Shown here: piece after piece, positions 47,210-54,908 of the stretch
Layout of the letters: every line of letters begins with the position of its first letter
How positions within the stretch are numbered: position 1 is the first letter of the stretch
NCBI GenBank assembly: GCA_904420185.1
Contig: CAJFUJ010000040.1
Location: 62,001-126,000, forward strand
Direction: 5' to 3'
Length of the DNA: 64,000 nucleotides
Source of the DNA: an uncultured Butyricicoccus sp.
GTDB taxonomy: Bacteria; Bacillota; Clostridia; Oscillospirales; Butyricicoccaceae
Program-made: the position numbers and the translations under genes
Notes under the pieces: generated by a model
What the model saw: the letters and a program-made list of their open reading frames with translations, nothing else
Database searches by the model: none
What the model was told of the DNA's origin: nothing

Positions 47210-47809
47210 ATGAAAACCGCACTGTTTAGCGATCTGTACGCCCTGCGCGCGCATGGGAAATTTTATGCAGGGTATGCGCTGATTTTGGTGTTCGCGACCC
47301 TTGCGACTCGGTCGGTCTATATGGCCTATTATCTGCCCTGCTTTGCAGTGGCGGTCGCCCCGTTCACGCTGTTCCCGCAAAAAGAGCAGAATGGCTGGGA
47401 ACAGATGCTGCTGTCCATGCCTGTGCTGCGGTGGCAGGTCGTCGCGGCCCGGTACAGCATCCTGGGTGGCATCACCATGATCGGTCTGCTGTTTTCCGGG
47501 GTGCTGGCCGCCGTGCAGGGCGGGCAACCGGCCCATGTGCTGCCGCTGTGCTTTGCGCTGACGATGCTGCTGCTGGCCATCCTGCTGCCGGTGCTCTTCC
47601 GATGGGGGCCGGTTGTGGCGCAGTTCCTGTTTTTCGGGTTCTTCCTTGTGTTGTTTGCGCTGGTGAGCCTGCTCCAGCGCTTTGGGGATACGGTCACCGG
47701 TGTGCTGCAGGCGCCGGGGGTTTCCTGTGCGCTGCTGCTGGCAGGTGTGGCGCTGCTGGGCGTATCGTACCGGGTTTCCTGTGCGCTGTACCGCGCGAAG
47801 GAGTTTTAA
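47210..47809 (+). CDS. ABC-2-type permease (paralogue)
   Basis: A 199-residue membrane protein: KTALFSDLYALRAHGKFYAG, then hydrophobic segments and the EQNGWEQMLLSMPVLRWQVV loop matching the previous permease. Both end with CALYRAKEF / SAIYRRKEF. ATG 47210 follows AAAAGGGGGGCTGGG. Together they form a heterodimeric membrane domain for the ATPase upstream. No terminator is obvious after it; the next gene has its own promoter. Confidence 0.78.
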   Translation: MKTALFSDLYALRAHGKFYAGYALILVFATLATRSVYMAYYLPCFAVAVAPFTLFPQKEQNGWEQMLLSMPVLRWQVVAARYSILGGITMIGLLFSGVLAAVQGGQPAHVLPLCFALTMLLLAILLPVLFRWGPVVAQFLFFGFFLVLFALVSLLQRFGDTVTGVLQAPGVSCALLLAGVALLGVSYRVSCALYRAKEF

Positions 47810-47815
47810 AGCGGT

Positions 47816-47844
47816 TTGCCAAAGGAAGCGGAATTTGCTATAAT
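47816..47844 (+). promoter_or_regulatory. Promoter of the Cys-rich protein/dipeptidase operon
   Basis: TTGCCA (47816-47821), 17-nt spacer, TATAAT (47839-47844). Confidence 0.8.
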
Positions 47845-47900
47845 GGGAATACCGCGGGCGGGCTTGCCCAGGGAAGAACACAAAAAGAGGTGCGTCAACC

Positions 47901-48245
47901 ATGAAAATCGATGGGAATGAGCTGGCAATCCGCCAAAACGAGCTGGACCAGCAGGGCCGCAAGCAGGAGGCCTATGAAATGAAGATGGAGTTTTTACGCC
48001 AGGTGCGCGAGAGCGGCGACCACTGCCCATGCAAGGAAGCGTGCGTACACCATGGCAACTGCTTTGAATGCGTGACCGTCCACCGTGGCCACCGCGACCA
48101 TCTACCCATGTGCCTGTGGGACATGGTCAACGAGCGCATCGCGGCGCTGTCCCACATGACCGAAGGGTCGCTGTACGCCTATGAGCGTGGCCAGGCGGCC
48201 GGCTGCGCCGGGTGCAAGGCCGAATGCACGGGGGAAACCACATGA
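47901..48245 (+). CDS. Cysteine-rich, probably metal-binding small protein
   Basis: A 114-residue protein: a charged helical N-terminus (NELAIRQNELDQQGRKQEAY), then the core HCPCKEACVHHGNCFECV and HRGHRDHLPMC, with Cys/His clusters that should bind a metal, and a second cluster CAGCKAEC near the end. Similar Cys patterns occur in small clostridial proteins of unknown function. AAAAGAGGTGCG precedes ATG 47901. Its stop overlaps the next ATG (ATGA), so it is coupled to the dipeptidase; a role in its metal supply is speculation. Confidence 0.65.
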   Translation: MKIDGNELAIRQNELDQQGRKQEAYEMKMEFLRQVRESGDHCPCKEACVHHGNCFECVTVHRGHRDHLPMCLWDMVNERIAALSHMTEGSLYAYERGQAAGCAGCKAECTGETT

Positions 48246-49675
48246 ACCGGACAGATGAACAGATCATCCAGGGCGTATTGGATGAATTTATGCAGATTTG
48301 CGCCATTCCCCACGGGTCGGGGCAGGAGAAGCAGCTGGCCGATATGCTGCAAGCGCGTTTGCAGCGCCTGGGCGCGGCGGTCCGGCGCGACGGGCTGCAC
48401 AACCTGTGGGCCAGCTTGCCTGCCAGCCCGGGCTGTCCGGACCAGCCGGTGATCGCCCTGCAAGCGCACCTGGACATGGTGTGCGCGGGGGACATGACCG
48501 GCGGCGTCCAACCGGTCCGGCAGGCCGGCGGCTGGCTGAGCACGGGCGGCAAGAGCACGCTGGGCGCCGACTGTGGCGCCGGAATGGCGCTGATCCTGTG
48601 GCTGCTGGAGCAGGATTTGCCCCATCCACCGCTGCGGATTTTGCTGACCGCCCAGGAGGAGATCGGCATCAACGGCGCACGCGAGCTCCCGGCCGAGAGC
48701 GTGCAAGGGGTGCGCGACCTGATCAACCTGGACGGCTTTGCGCTCTCGCGCATCTTGGCCGGGGCCGCGGGCGGCTTGCGTGAGCAGTATGCCCGCCCGC
48801 TGGCACTTGTCCCGGCCCCGGCCGGCAAGGCCTACCGGGTGGCGCTGTCCGGCTTGTCGGGCGGGCACTCGGGCTTTGACATCGGCGAAAAACGCGGCAA
48901 TGCCATCCTGTGGCTGGGCGCGCTGCTGCGCAAGCTGCAAACCCGGATGCCGTTTGCCATCGGGTCATTCACGGGCGGTCATGCCTTCAACGCCATCCCC
49001 TACGACAGCGAAGCGGTGATTGTCACCGGCTCCGCCGCCGAAGAGCCGCTCCGGGAATTTGCCCAGGAGCTGTTTGCCAAGTATCACGCCACAGATCCAA
49101 ACGCACAGCTGACCGTTCAGCCGTGCGCCGCGCCCGCACAGGTGTGGAGCGGGGCGGATATGGGCTGCCTGCTCACGATGCTGGGCGGCTTTGCCGACGG
49201 GGTGTATCAGCGCGGCGCGGACGGACAGGTGCGCGATTCGTCCAGCCTGGGCCGCGTCTACGAGGCCGACGGTCAAATTTTCCTGGACGCGATGATCCGC
49301 TTCATGGACCCGGCCGCCGAAGCCGCCTTGCGCCAGAGCCACAGCTTGGTGGCTGCAAGCTGCGGCTTTGCCTGCGTACACAGCACCCGCTACCCGGTGT
49401 GGGAAGAAAAGCAAGACAGCCCCCTGATCGGGCAAATGCAGGCGCTGCACCGGCAGTATACCGGGGAGCAAGCGCAGGTGGTGTGCCAGCACGTCGGGCT
49501 GGAGCTGTCCTATTTTTGCGAGAAAAACCCAGCAATGCAGTGCGTCAGCCTGGGCATGGACATTGAGGGCTGCCATTCCCCGGCTGAGCGCTGGCGTCTG
49601 GACAGCATCCCGCCGCTTGCGCGGATGCTGGCAGCCTACCTGGAAGGCGCCGCGGATGCAGCAAAGGCGCCGTAA
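48242..49675 (+). CDS. pepD: PepD-type Xaa-His dipeptidase (aminoacyl-histidine dipeptidase)
   Basis: A 477-residue M20-family zinc peptidase. Metal and catalytic positions: VIALQAHLDMVCAGD, STLGADCGAGMALILWLLE, TAQEEIGINGARE (Glu-Glu), LINLDGFALS and the C-terminal LGMDIEGCHSPAERWRL. GHSGFDIGEKRGNA and GGHAFNAIPYDSEAV mark the dimerisation domain. Hydrolyses dipeptides such as carnosine in the family. ATG 48242 overlaps the upstream stop. Full length, closed by a terminator. Confidence 0.93.
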   Translation: MNRTDEQIIQGVLDEFMQICAIPHGSGQEKQLADMLQARLQRLGAAVRRDGLHNLWASLPASPGCPDQPVIALQAHLDMVCAGDMTGGVQPVRQAGGWLSTGGKSTLGADCGAGMALILWLLEQDLPHPPLRILLTAQEEIGINGARELPAESVQGVRDLINLDGFALSRILAGAAGGLREQYARPLALVPAPAGKAYRVALSGLSGGHSGFDIGEKRGNAILWLGALLRKLQTRMPFAIGSFTGGHAFNAIPYDSEAVIVTGSAAEEPLREFAQELFAKYHATDPNAQLTVQPCAAPAQVWSGADMGCLLTMLGGFADGVYQRGADGQVRDSSSLGRVYEADGQIFLDAMIRFMDPAAEAALRQSHSLVAASCGFACVHSTRYPVWEEKQDSPLIGQMQALHRQYTGEQAQVVCQHVGLELSYFCEKNPAMQCVSLGMDIEGCHSPAERWRLDSIPPLARMLAAYLEGAADAAKAP

Positions 49676-49691
49676 CAAGCCGCGCATGAAA

Positions 49692-49737
49692 AAAGGCTCC
49701 GAAGCCGCTGGGAAACCGCGGTTTGGGAGCCTTTGCG
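49692..49737 (+). terminator. Terminator after the dipeptidase gene
   Basis: AAAGGCTCC (49692-49700) pairs with GGAGCCTTT (49726-49734), with an inner CCGC/GCGG stem. Confidence 0.8.
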
Positions 49738-49744
49738 CTGGGGG

Positions 49745-50470
49745 TTAGAACGAAGGGAGCTGGGCGAACACCTCGCCGATGGGGGCGTGGATAACCAGGT
49801 CGGCGCGGCGGTCGGCCGGGGTCTGGTCCTTGTTGACGAGCACCAGCTTGTTACCGGTGTAGTAGTCGATCAGGCCGGCTGCCGGATAAACGGCCAGCGA
49901 GGTGCCACCAATAATCAGGATATCTGCCTGGGAGATGAATTCCACACTGCGGCGCAGGGTATTGCTGTCCAGGCTTTCCTCGTAGAGCACGACGTCGGGC
50001 TTGACGGTGCCGCCGCACGGGCAGGTGGGGATACCCTGGCTGTCGCGCATGAATTCGGGCGGGAAGGACCGATGGCAGCGCATGCAGTAGTTGCGGTGGA
50101 TGGAGCCATGCAGCTCAAGCACCTCTTGGGAACCGGCTGCCTGGTGCAGCCCGTCGATATTCTGGGTGATCACGGCCCGCACCTTGCCCGCCCGCTCGAG
50201 CTCGGCGAGCTTTTGGTGGGCGGCATTGGGCTTGGCCGTCAGGCAGAGCATCTTGTCGCGGTAAAAACGGTAAAACTCGGCCGTCTGCCGCATGAAAAAA
50301 GTGTGCGACAGGATGGTTTCGGGCGGGAAATCATACTTCTGGTTGTACAGCCCGTCCACGGACCGGAAATCGGGCACGCCGGATTCAGTGCTGCATCCTG
50401 CGCCGCCGAAAAAGACGATGTTGTCCGATGCTGTCACCCACTGTTTGAGGGTTTGAATTTCGGTTGTCAT
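49745..50470 (-). CDS. cobB: NAD-dependent protein deacylase (sirtuin)
   Basis: A 241-residue sirtuin: NAD-binding [32 protein letters not shown], catalytic His in [13 protein letters not shown], zinc-binding Cys pairs (CMRC and CPCG) and [15 protein letters not shown]. Removes acetyl groups from lysines at the expense of NAD. ATG 50470 follows GGGAGGTGCGCTT, and is chosen over an ATG five codons upstream. Next to a nitroreductase on the same strand, with 23 nt between them, so probably co-transcribed. Confidence 0.95.
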   Translation of the reverse strand: MTTEIQTLKQWVTASDNIVFFGGAGCSTESGVPDFRSVDGLYNQKYDFPPETILSHTFFMRQTAEFYRFYRDKMLCLTAKPNAAHQKLAELERAGKVRAVITQNIDGLHQAAGSQEVLELHGSIHRNYCMRCHRSFPPEFMRDSQGIPTCPCGGTVKPDVVLYEESLDSNTLRRSVEFISQADILIIGGTSLAVYPAAGLIDYYTGNKLVLVNKDQTPADRRADLVIHAPIGEVFAQLPSF

Positions 50471-50493
50471 AAGCGCACCTCCCATGTTTGCGG

Positions 50494-51018
50494 TTATTCG
50501 ACGAAGGTGACCGTGCCTTCCTTGCGGGGCTTGGCCGGGGTGGGCTGGTCGGTGTAGCCGACCGCGGCCGATGCGATGACGATATGGTCCTCCGGCACGC
50601 CCAGGGCGGTCAGCGCAGCGCGCACATCGGGCTCATCGCAGGCGTCGCGGATCTGGTTGATCCAGCAGGCGCCCAGGCCCAGGTCCTCGGCGGCGAGCAG
50701 CAGGTTTTCCATGGCGGCAGAACCGTCCAGATAGGCGTGATATTCGCCGCGCTGATAGGAAATAATAATGTGTACCGGTGCGCCGTAAAAATTGTAGTCG
50801 GCGCCGCGGCCGGTTGCCTGGGCGACTGTGGCGGCCAATGCGCGCGATTTTTCCGCGTTGTAGAGCACGGTGAAGTGCCAAAGCTGCTTGCCCATGCCGC
50901 TGGGCGCCCACTGCGCAGCCTCGACAAGCTGTTCAATCTGTGCGCGCGGGGGCAGCTTGCCGGGCACAAAAGAGCGGGTTGGGCGGCGGGATTTGATAAT
51001 GTCCATCAGTTCACGCAT
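50494..51018 (-). CDS. Nitroreductase-family protein
   Basis: A 174-residue flavoprotein: KSRRPTRSFVPGKLPPR (FMN phosphate-binding Arg), LVEAAQWAPSGMGKQLWHFTVL, SAAMENLLLAAEDLGLGACW and VIASAAVGYTDQPTPAKPRK, the usual nitroreductase pattern. Reduces nitro groups or quinones with NAD(P)H in the family; substrate here unknown. AAGGAGGATTTTTT before ATG 51018. Precedes the sirtuin gene. Confidence 0.92.
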   Translation of the reverse strand: MRELMDIIKSRRPTRSFVPGKLPPRAQIEQLVEAAQWAPSGMGKQLWHFTVLYNAEKSRALAATVAQATGRGADYNFYGAPVHIIISYQRGEYHAYLDGSAAMENLLLAAEDLGLGACWINQIRDACDEPDVRAALTALGVPEDHIVIASAAVGYTDQPTPAKPRKEGTVTFVE

Positions 51019-51227
51019 AAAAAATCCTCCTTGGGGCGATTGACGCAGCCTGGACAGGCAGCCCCTGTTTTATTTGCTTATAGTATAGCCTGAAACCGGC
51101 ATTTTTTCAAGCAAGACGCACAAAAATGGGACGATGCAAAAAGAGAGATAGCGAAGAGGGGACAAATATGGTATAATACTTGATGGTTACAGATTCAGAA
51201 ACATGATGGAGGCAAGAGAAAGGCAAC

Positions 51228-52838
51228 ATGATTACGGTTACCAATGTCAGCGTAAACTTTACAGGGGAACCCCTGTTTAAGGACGTCAACCTGAAATTCA
51301 CCGAGGGCAACTGCTATGGCGTGATCGGCGCGAATGGGGCAGGCAAGTCCACCTTTTTAAAGCTGCTTTCCGGCGAGCTCGATTCGACCACGGGCGAAAT
51401 TTCCATCAAGCCCGGCCTGCGCATGTCGGTGCTCGGGCAGGACCACTTCGCGTACGACGAGTTCACCGTGCTCGATACCATTTTGCAGGGCAACCCGCGC
51501 CTGTATGAGATCATTCAGGAAAAAGACGCCCTGTACGCCAAAGACCCCTTCACCGAGGAGGACGGCAACCGCGCGGCTGACTTGGAGGCCGAATTCGCCG
51601 AGATGGACGGCTGGAACGCCGACACCGAGGCCGCCCAGCTGCTCGAAGGGCTGGGGCTGGACGGCGAAGCCGCGCTCTACCGCCCCATGCGCTCCATGCA
51701 GGACACCGACAAGGTCAAGATCCTGCTGGCCCAGGCGCTGTTTGGGCACCCGGACATCCTGCTGCTCGACGAGCCCACCAACCACCTGGATGTGGACGCC
51801 ATCCACTGGCTGGAGGACTTCCTGATGGAGTTCCCCGGCACGGTCATCGTGGTCTCCCACGACCGCCACTTCCTCAACAACGTCTGCACCCACATCGTGG
51901 ACATCGACTACGGCCAGGTCAAGCTGTATGTGGGCAACTACGAATTTTGGTATGAATCCTCGCAGCTGGTGCAGCGCATGATCCGCGACCAAAACCGCAA
52001 AAATGAGGAGAAAATCAAGGAGTTGCAGACCTTTATCCAGCGCTTTTCGGCCAACAAATCCAAGTCCCGCCAGGCGACCAGCCGCCGCAAGCTCATCGAC
52101 AAGCTGACCGTGGAGGAGCTGCCTGCTTCGTCCCGCCGCTACCCGTGGGTGGGCTTTACCATGGACCGGGAGGCCGGCAAGGATATCTTAGAGGTCAGCG
52201 GCATTTCCAAGACAATCGGCGGCGAAAAGCTGCTGAACAACGTGTCCTTCATCGTGAAAAAAGGGGACAAGATCGGCTTCATCGCGGAGAACGAGCGGGC
52301 GGCCACCTGCCTGTTCCAAATCCTGATGGGCGAACTCGAGCCCGACGAAGGCAGCTTCAAGTGGGGGGTATCGACCTCGCAGTCCTACTTCCCCAAGGAC
52401 AACAACGCCTTCTTTGACGGCCATACCGAGAATATGCTCGATTGGCTGGCGCCCTATTCGCGCACCGATACCTTGGAATCGACGCTGCGCGGCTTTTTGG
52501 GCCGGATGCTGTTTTCGGGCAACGACGTGTACAAGCCGGTCAACGTGCTCTCGGGCGGCGAAAAGGTGCGTATGATGCTGTCGCGGATGATGCTGTTTGG
52601 CTCCAACGTGCTGGTCATCGACCAACCCACCAACCATCTGGATTTGGAATCCATTACAGCCGTCAACAACGGCGTGCGCGATTTTAAGGGCAACGTGCTG
52701 CTGTCCACCCACGACCATGAGTTCATGCAGACCATCGCCAACCGCATCATCGAGCTGCGCGAGGACGGCGTGCTGGACAAGGAATGCACCTACGACGAAT
52801 TTTTGGAGTTCCGCGCCCAGCGCCTGGGCAAAAAATAA
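51228..52838 (+). CDS. ABC-F ATPase with one degenerate composite site
   Basis: A 536-residue cytoplasmic ABC-F protein, a translation factor type (YbiT/YkpA-like). Nucleotide-binding domain 1: Walker A GANGAGKS (34-41), Walker B LLLDEPTNHLD (Asp181-Glu182), but its signature is SMQDTDKVK (156-164) instead of LSGGE. Domain 2: signature LSGGE intact (441-445), but Walker A reads ENERAATC (354-361) with Lys replaced by Ala359, and Walker B reads VIDQPTNHLD with catalytic Glu replaced by Gln466. The site formed by domain 1 Walker A/B and domain 2 signature is therefore intact, the other decayed. Linker PtIM-like region 240-300 is present. -10 TATAAT at 51172-51177. Confidence 0.93.
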   Translation: MITVTNVSVNFTGEPLFKDVNLKFTEGNCYGVIGANGAGKSTFLKLLSGELDSTTGEISIKPGLRMSVLGQDHFAYDEFTVLDTILQGNPRLYEIIQEKDALYAKDPFTEEDGNRAADLEAEFAEMDGWNADTEAAQLLEGLGLDGEAALYRPMRSMQDTDKVKILLAQALFGHPDILLLDEPTNHLDVDAIHWLEDFLMEFPGTVIVVSHDRHFLNNVCTHIVDIDYGQVKLYVGNYEFWYESSQLVQRMIRDQNRKNEEKIKELQTFIQRFSANKSKSRQATSRRKLIDKLTVEELPASSRRYPWVGFTMDREAGKDILEVSGISKTIGGEKLLNNVSFIVKKGDKIGFIAENERAATCLFQILMGELEPDEGSFKWGVSTSQSYFPKDNNAFFDGHTENMLDWLAPYSRTDTLESTLRGFLGRMLFSGNDVYKPVNVLSGGEKVRMMLSRMMLFGSNVLVIDQPTNHLDLESITAVNNGVRDFKGNVLLSTHDHEFMQTIANRIIELREDGVLDKECTYDEFLEFRAQRLGKK

Positions 52839-52840
52839 CC

Positions 52841-53227
52841 GTGCGGCAACGGCTACGGCTGCTTTTGTGGGTGTGCCTAGTGTGCGGCGGGACCGGGCTG
52901 CTGCTGACCTGGACCGGGGTGCATTGCCCCATCCGGTACCTGACCGGCATCCCCTGCCCGGGCTGCGGGATGACGCGCGCGTGCTTGACGCTGGCGTTCG
53001 GCCCCGGCGGGCTGGGCGACCGGCTGGTGCGCGCCTTTCAGTACCATCCGCTGGTGTTTGTGATCCCGCCGCTGCTACTGTATGCTATTTTTGGAAAGTG
53101 GCCGCTGTTTGGCGGCAAAAAACAGACAATCGCCGTCGTCTGCGGGGTGTGCGCGCTGATGCTGCTGGTGTATGTCGCGCGGCTGGCGCTGGGCAACCGG
53201 TTTTTATGGGGCGCAGGACCGGCATGA
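52841..53227 (+). CDS. DUF2752 membrane protein
   Basis: A 128-residue membrane protein with the DUF2752 signature CPIRYLTGIPCPGCGMTRAC between two TM segments, and a C-terminal TM segment (TIAVVCGVCALMLLVYVARL). The family is unassigned; Cys residues may bind a metal or a disulfide. GTG 52841, two bases after the ABC-F stop, gives a natural length; a longer start inside the upstream gene is less likely. It may be translationally coupled to the ABC-F gene. Confidence 0.72.
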   Translation: MRQRLRLLLWVCLVCGGTGLLLTWTGVHCPIRYLTGIPCPGCGMTRACLTLAFGPGGLGDRLVRAFQYHPLVFVIPPLLLYAIFGKWPLFGGKKQTIAVVCGVCALMLLVYVARLALGNRFLWGAGPA

Positions 53228-53276
53228 GCGCGCCAGCCGGCCGCCGCGCTTCACCAAAGTAGGAGGGTGTTGCATT

Positions 53277-53900
53277 TTGTCAAAAACCGAAAAAATCCAG
53301 TGTCCGCACTGCAAGAACCAGAGCGAACGCACGCCGCTCACGGCCATCAATGTCGCGCGCACGCCCGAAATGCGCGCCAAGGTGCAGGATCTGTCCTGTT
53401 TCCGCTGGCGCTGCCCGGTGTGCGGCACAACCATGCTCGTGCAGGACGACTGCCTGTACCACGACCTGGAGAATCAGTTCATGGTGTGGCTGTGCGCGGA
53501 AAAACCGGCCCCGGCCGATTTGGCCCCCTTGACCGAATACACCCTGCGGTGGACGGTCGATTTCAACGCGTTCCGCGAGAAGATCAATGTTCTGGAGCGG
53601 GGGCTGGACGACCGTGCGGTGGAGATGATGAAGTATTTGCTGCTGGCCCAGCTGCAACGAGATTTGGACGTGGTCGAGCTCCTCTTCCACGACTTGGACG
53701 AGCGCACTGGGGCTTTCCGCTTTGCCGCCGTCCTGTCCGACGGGGTCGAGCAGTATGTCGCCATGCCGGGCGCGACCTATCAGCGGCTGCGGCAGGATGT
53801 GGAAGAGCGTCTGTTCACATCTGGCCGCGATTTTTTGAAGATCGACCTGGAATGGGCGCGGGACGCCCTGGCGCTGCTGCACGAAGCCGCCGGCGGCTGA
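53277..53900 (+). CDS. CpXC-domain protein
   Basis: A 207-residue soluble protein. N-terminal CpXC motif: IQCPHCKNQSERTPLTAIN, then RWRCPVCGTTMLVQDDC, two Cys-Pro-x-Cys pairs that probably bind zinc. The rest is helical with FNAFREKINVLERGLDDRAVEM and VEERLFTSGRDFLKIDLEWAR. Typical length is about 200. TTG 53277 follows AGGAGGGTGTTGCA. Function unknown; follows the DUF2752 gene by 49 nt. Often found in Firmicutes genomes as isolated genes. Confidence 0.82.
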   Translation: MSKTEKIQCPHCKNQSERTPLTAINVARTPEMRAKVQDLSCFRWRCPVCGTTMLVQDDCLYHDLENQFMVWLCAEKPAPADLAPLTEYTLRWTVDFNAFREKINVLERGLDDRAVEMMKYLLLAQLQRDLDVVELLFHDLDERTGAFRFAAVLSDGVEQYVAMPGATYQRLRQDVEERLFTSGRDFLKIDLEWARDALALLHEAAGG

Positions 53901-53910
53901 CCGGATGACG

Positions 53911-53943
53911 CAAAAACGCCGCCCGTTATAGCTCGGGCGGCGT
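53911..53943 (-). terminator. Terminator of the metal exporter gene
   Basis: ACGCCGCCCG (53916-53925) pairs with CGGGCGGCGT (53934-53943). On the minus strand TTTTTG follows. Confidence 0.8.
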
Positions 53944-53952
53944 GTGCGGTTT

Positions 53953-54807
53953 TCAGTTCCAGATCAGCTGGCACAGGATGCCGCCCAGCGACGCGATGAC
54001 CCAGGTCGCGGCGATGACCGGGAAGGCGCGCTTGCGGCTGGATTTTTCCCGCAGCAAAATCATATAGCCGAATCCCGCGCCGGTGGACAGCCCGGCGACC
54101 AGGCCGCCAAAGCCGATGGCGCCCGACAGATAGAGCTGGGTCAGCAGCACAGAGATGGCACAGCTGGGGATCAGGCCGATGCACGCACACAGAACCGGCT
54201 GTAACAGGCTGCCGCCCAGCAGGAAAGACGAAATGGCGTCCTCGCCCACCAGCTCGACGGCCAGGTTGATCACCACCATCACGCCCAGCAGGAACAGGCA
54301 GGTTTGCACGGTGCGCAGCACGATGGACAGCAACGCCGGACGGCCGCAGCAATGGTCGCCATGGTGGCTGATGTCCAGATCGACCGGGTTGGATTGGGCC
54401 TGCCGGGCACGGTGGAAAACCGTCCATTGCAGGAGATAGCCGCCCACAATTGCAACCGCTAGTTTGACGGCAAACAGCTGCACCGCCTGCCCGGTTGCGC
54501 CTGCCGAAAGCAGCAGGGGAAGGGCTTCGTCTGAGGTGGCCAAAAAGACTGCCACCAGCGTCGCCGGCGAAAGGAAGCCTTCTGCAAATAGAGCGGAAGC
54601 AGCCGCAGAAAAGCCGCACTGCGGAATACTGCCCGCTAGCGCGCCGATAACCGGCCCCACGCGTTGGGCTTTCTCCATCAGCCCGGGGGCAGCGCGCATT
54701 TTATGTTCCAGCCAATAGAGGACGGCATACACAATAAGCAGAATGGGTGCGCTTTTTACCACGTCTTCAAGCGAATGGGTCAGCGCATGGAGTAAAATAT
54801 GTGCCAT
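53953..54807 (-). CDS. Putative heavy-metal exporter (ArsP_2 type)
   Basis: A 284-residue protein with about eight to ten membrane segments, of the ArsP_2/ten-TM putative metal exporter family. Conserved stretches are GSIPQCGFSAAASALFAEGF, VFLATSDEALPLLLSAGA and LSTGAGFGYMILL. A central hydrophilic loop carries a His/Cys cluster (HHGDHCCG) suited to metal capture. Family members export manganese, arsenic or other metals; substrate not known. GAAGGAGAAATCCCC precedes ATG 54807. The promoter carries an inverted repeat over the -10. Confidence 0.82.
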   Translation of the reverse strand: MAHILLHALTHSLEDVVKSAPILLIVYAVLYWLEHKMRAAPGLMEKAQRVGPVIGALAGSIPQCGFSAAASALFAEGFLSPATLVAVFLATSDEALPLLLSAGATGQAVQLFAVKLAVAIVGGYLLQWTVFHRARQAQSNPVDLDISHHGDHCCGRPALLSIVLRTVQTCLFLLGVMVVINLAVELVGEDAISSFLLGGSLLQPVLCACIGLIPSCAISVLLTQLYLSGAIGFGGLVAGLSTGAGFGYMILLREKSSRKRAFPVIAATWVIASLGGILCQLIWN

Positions 54808-54832
54808 GGGGATTTCTCCTTCACATAGTGGG

Positions 54833-54871
54833 AATGGTTCTCATTATATCATTCCTTGCCTGCGAATGCAA
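54833..54871 (-). promoter_or_regulatory. Promoter with metal-regulator-like inverted repeat
   Basis: On the minus strand TTGCAT (54871-54866), 17-nt spacer, TATAAT (54848-54843). AATGAGAACCATT (54845-54833), with arms AATG/CATT, overlaps the -10 and start region. Its position before a metal exporter suggests a metal-sensing repressor such as a Fur or MntR relative, but the match to a consensus is weak. Confidence 0.5.
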
Positions 54872-54908
54872 GTGCATCCCTGCGAAAAAAATGAATAGGA
54901 AGATTGGT

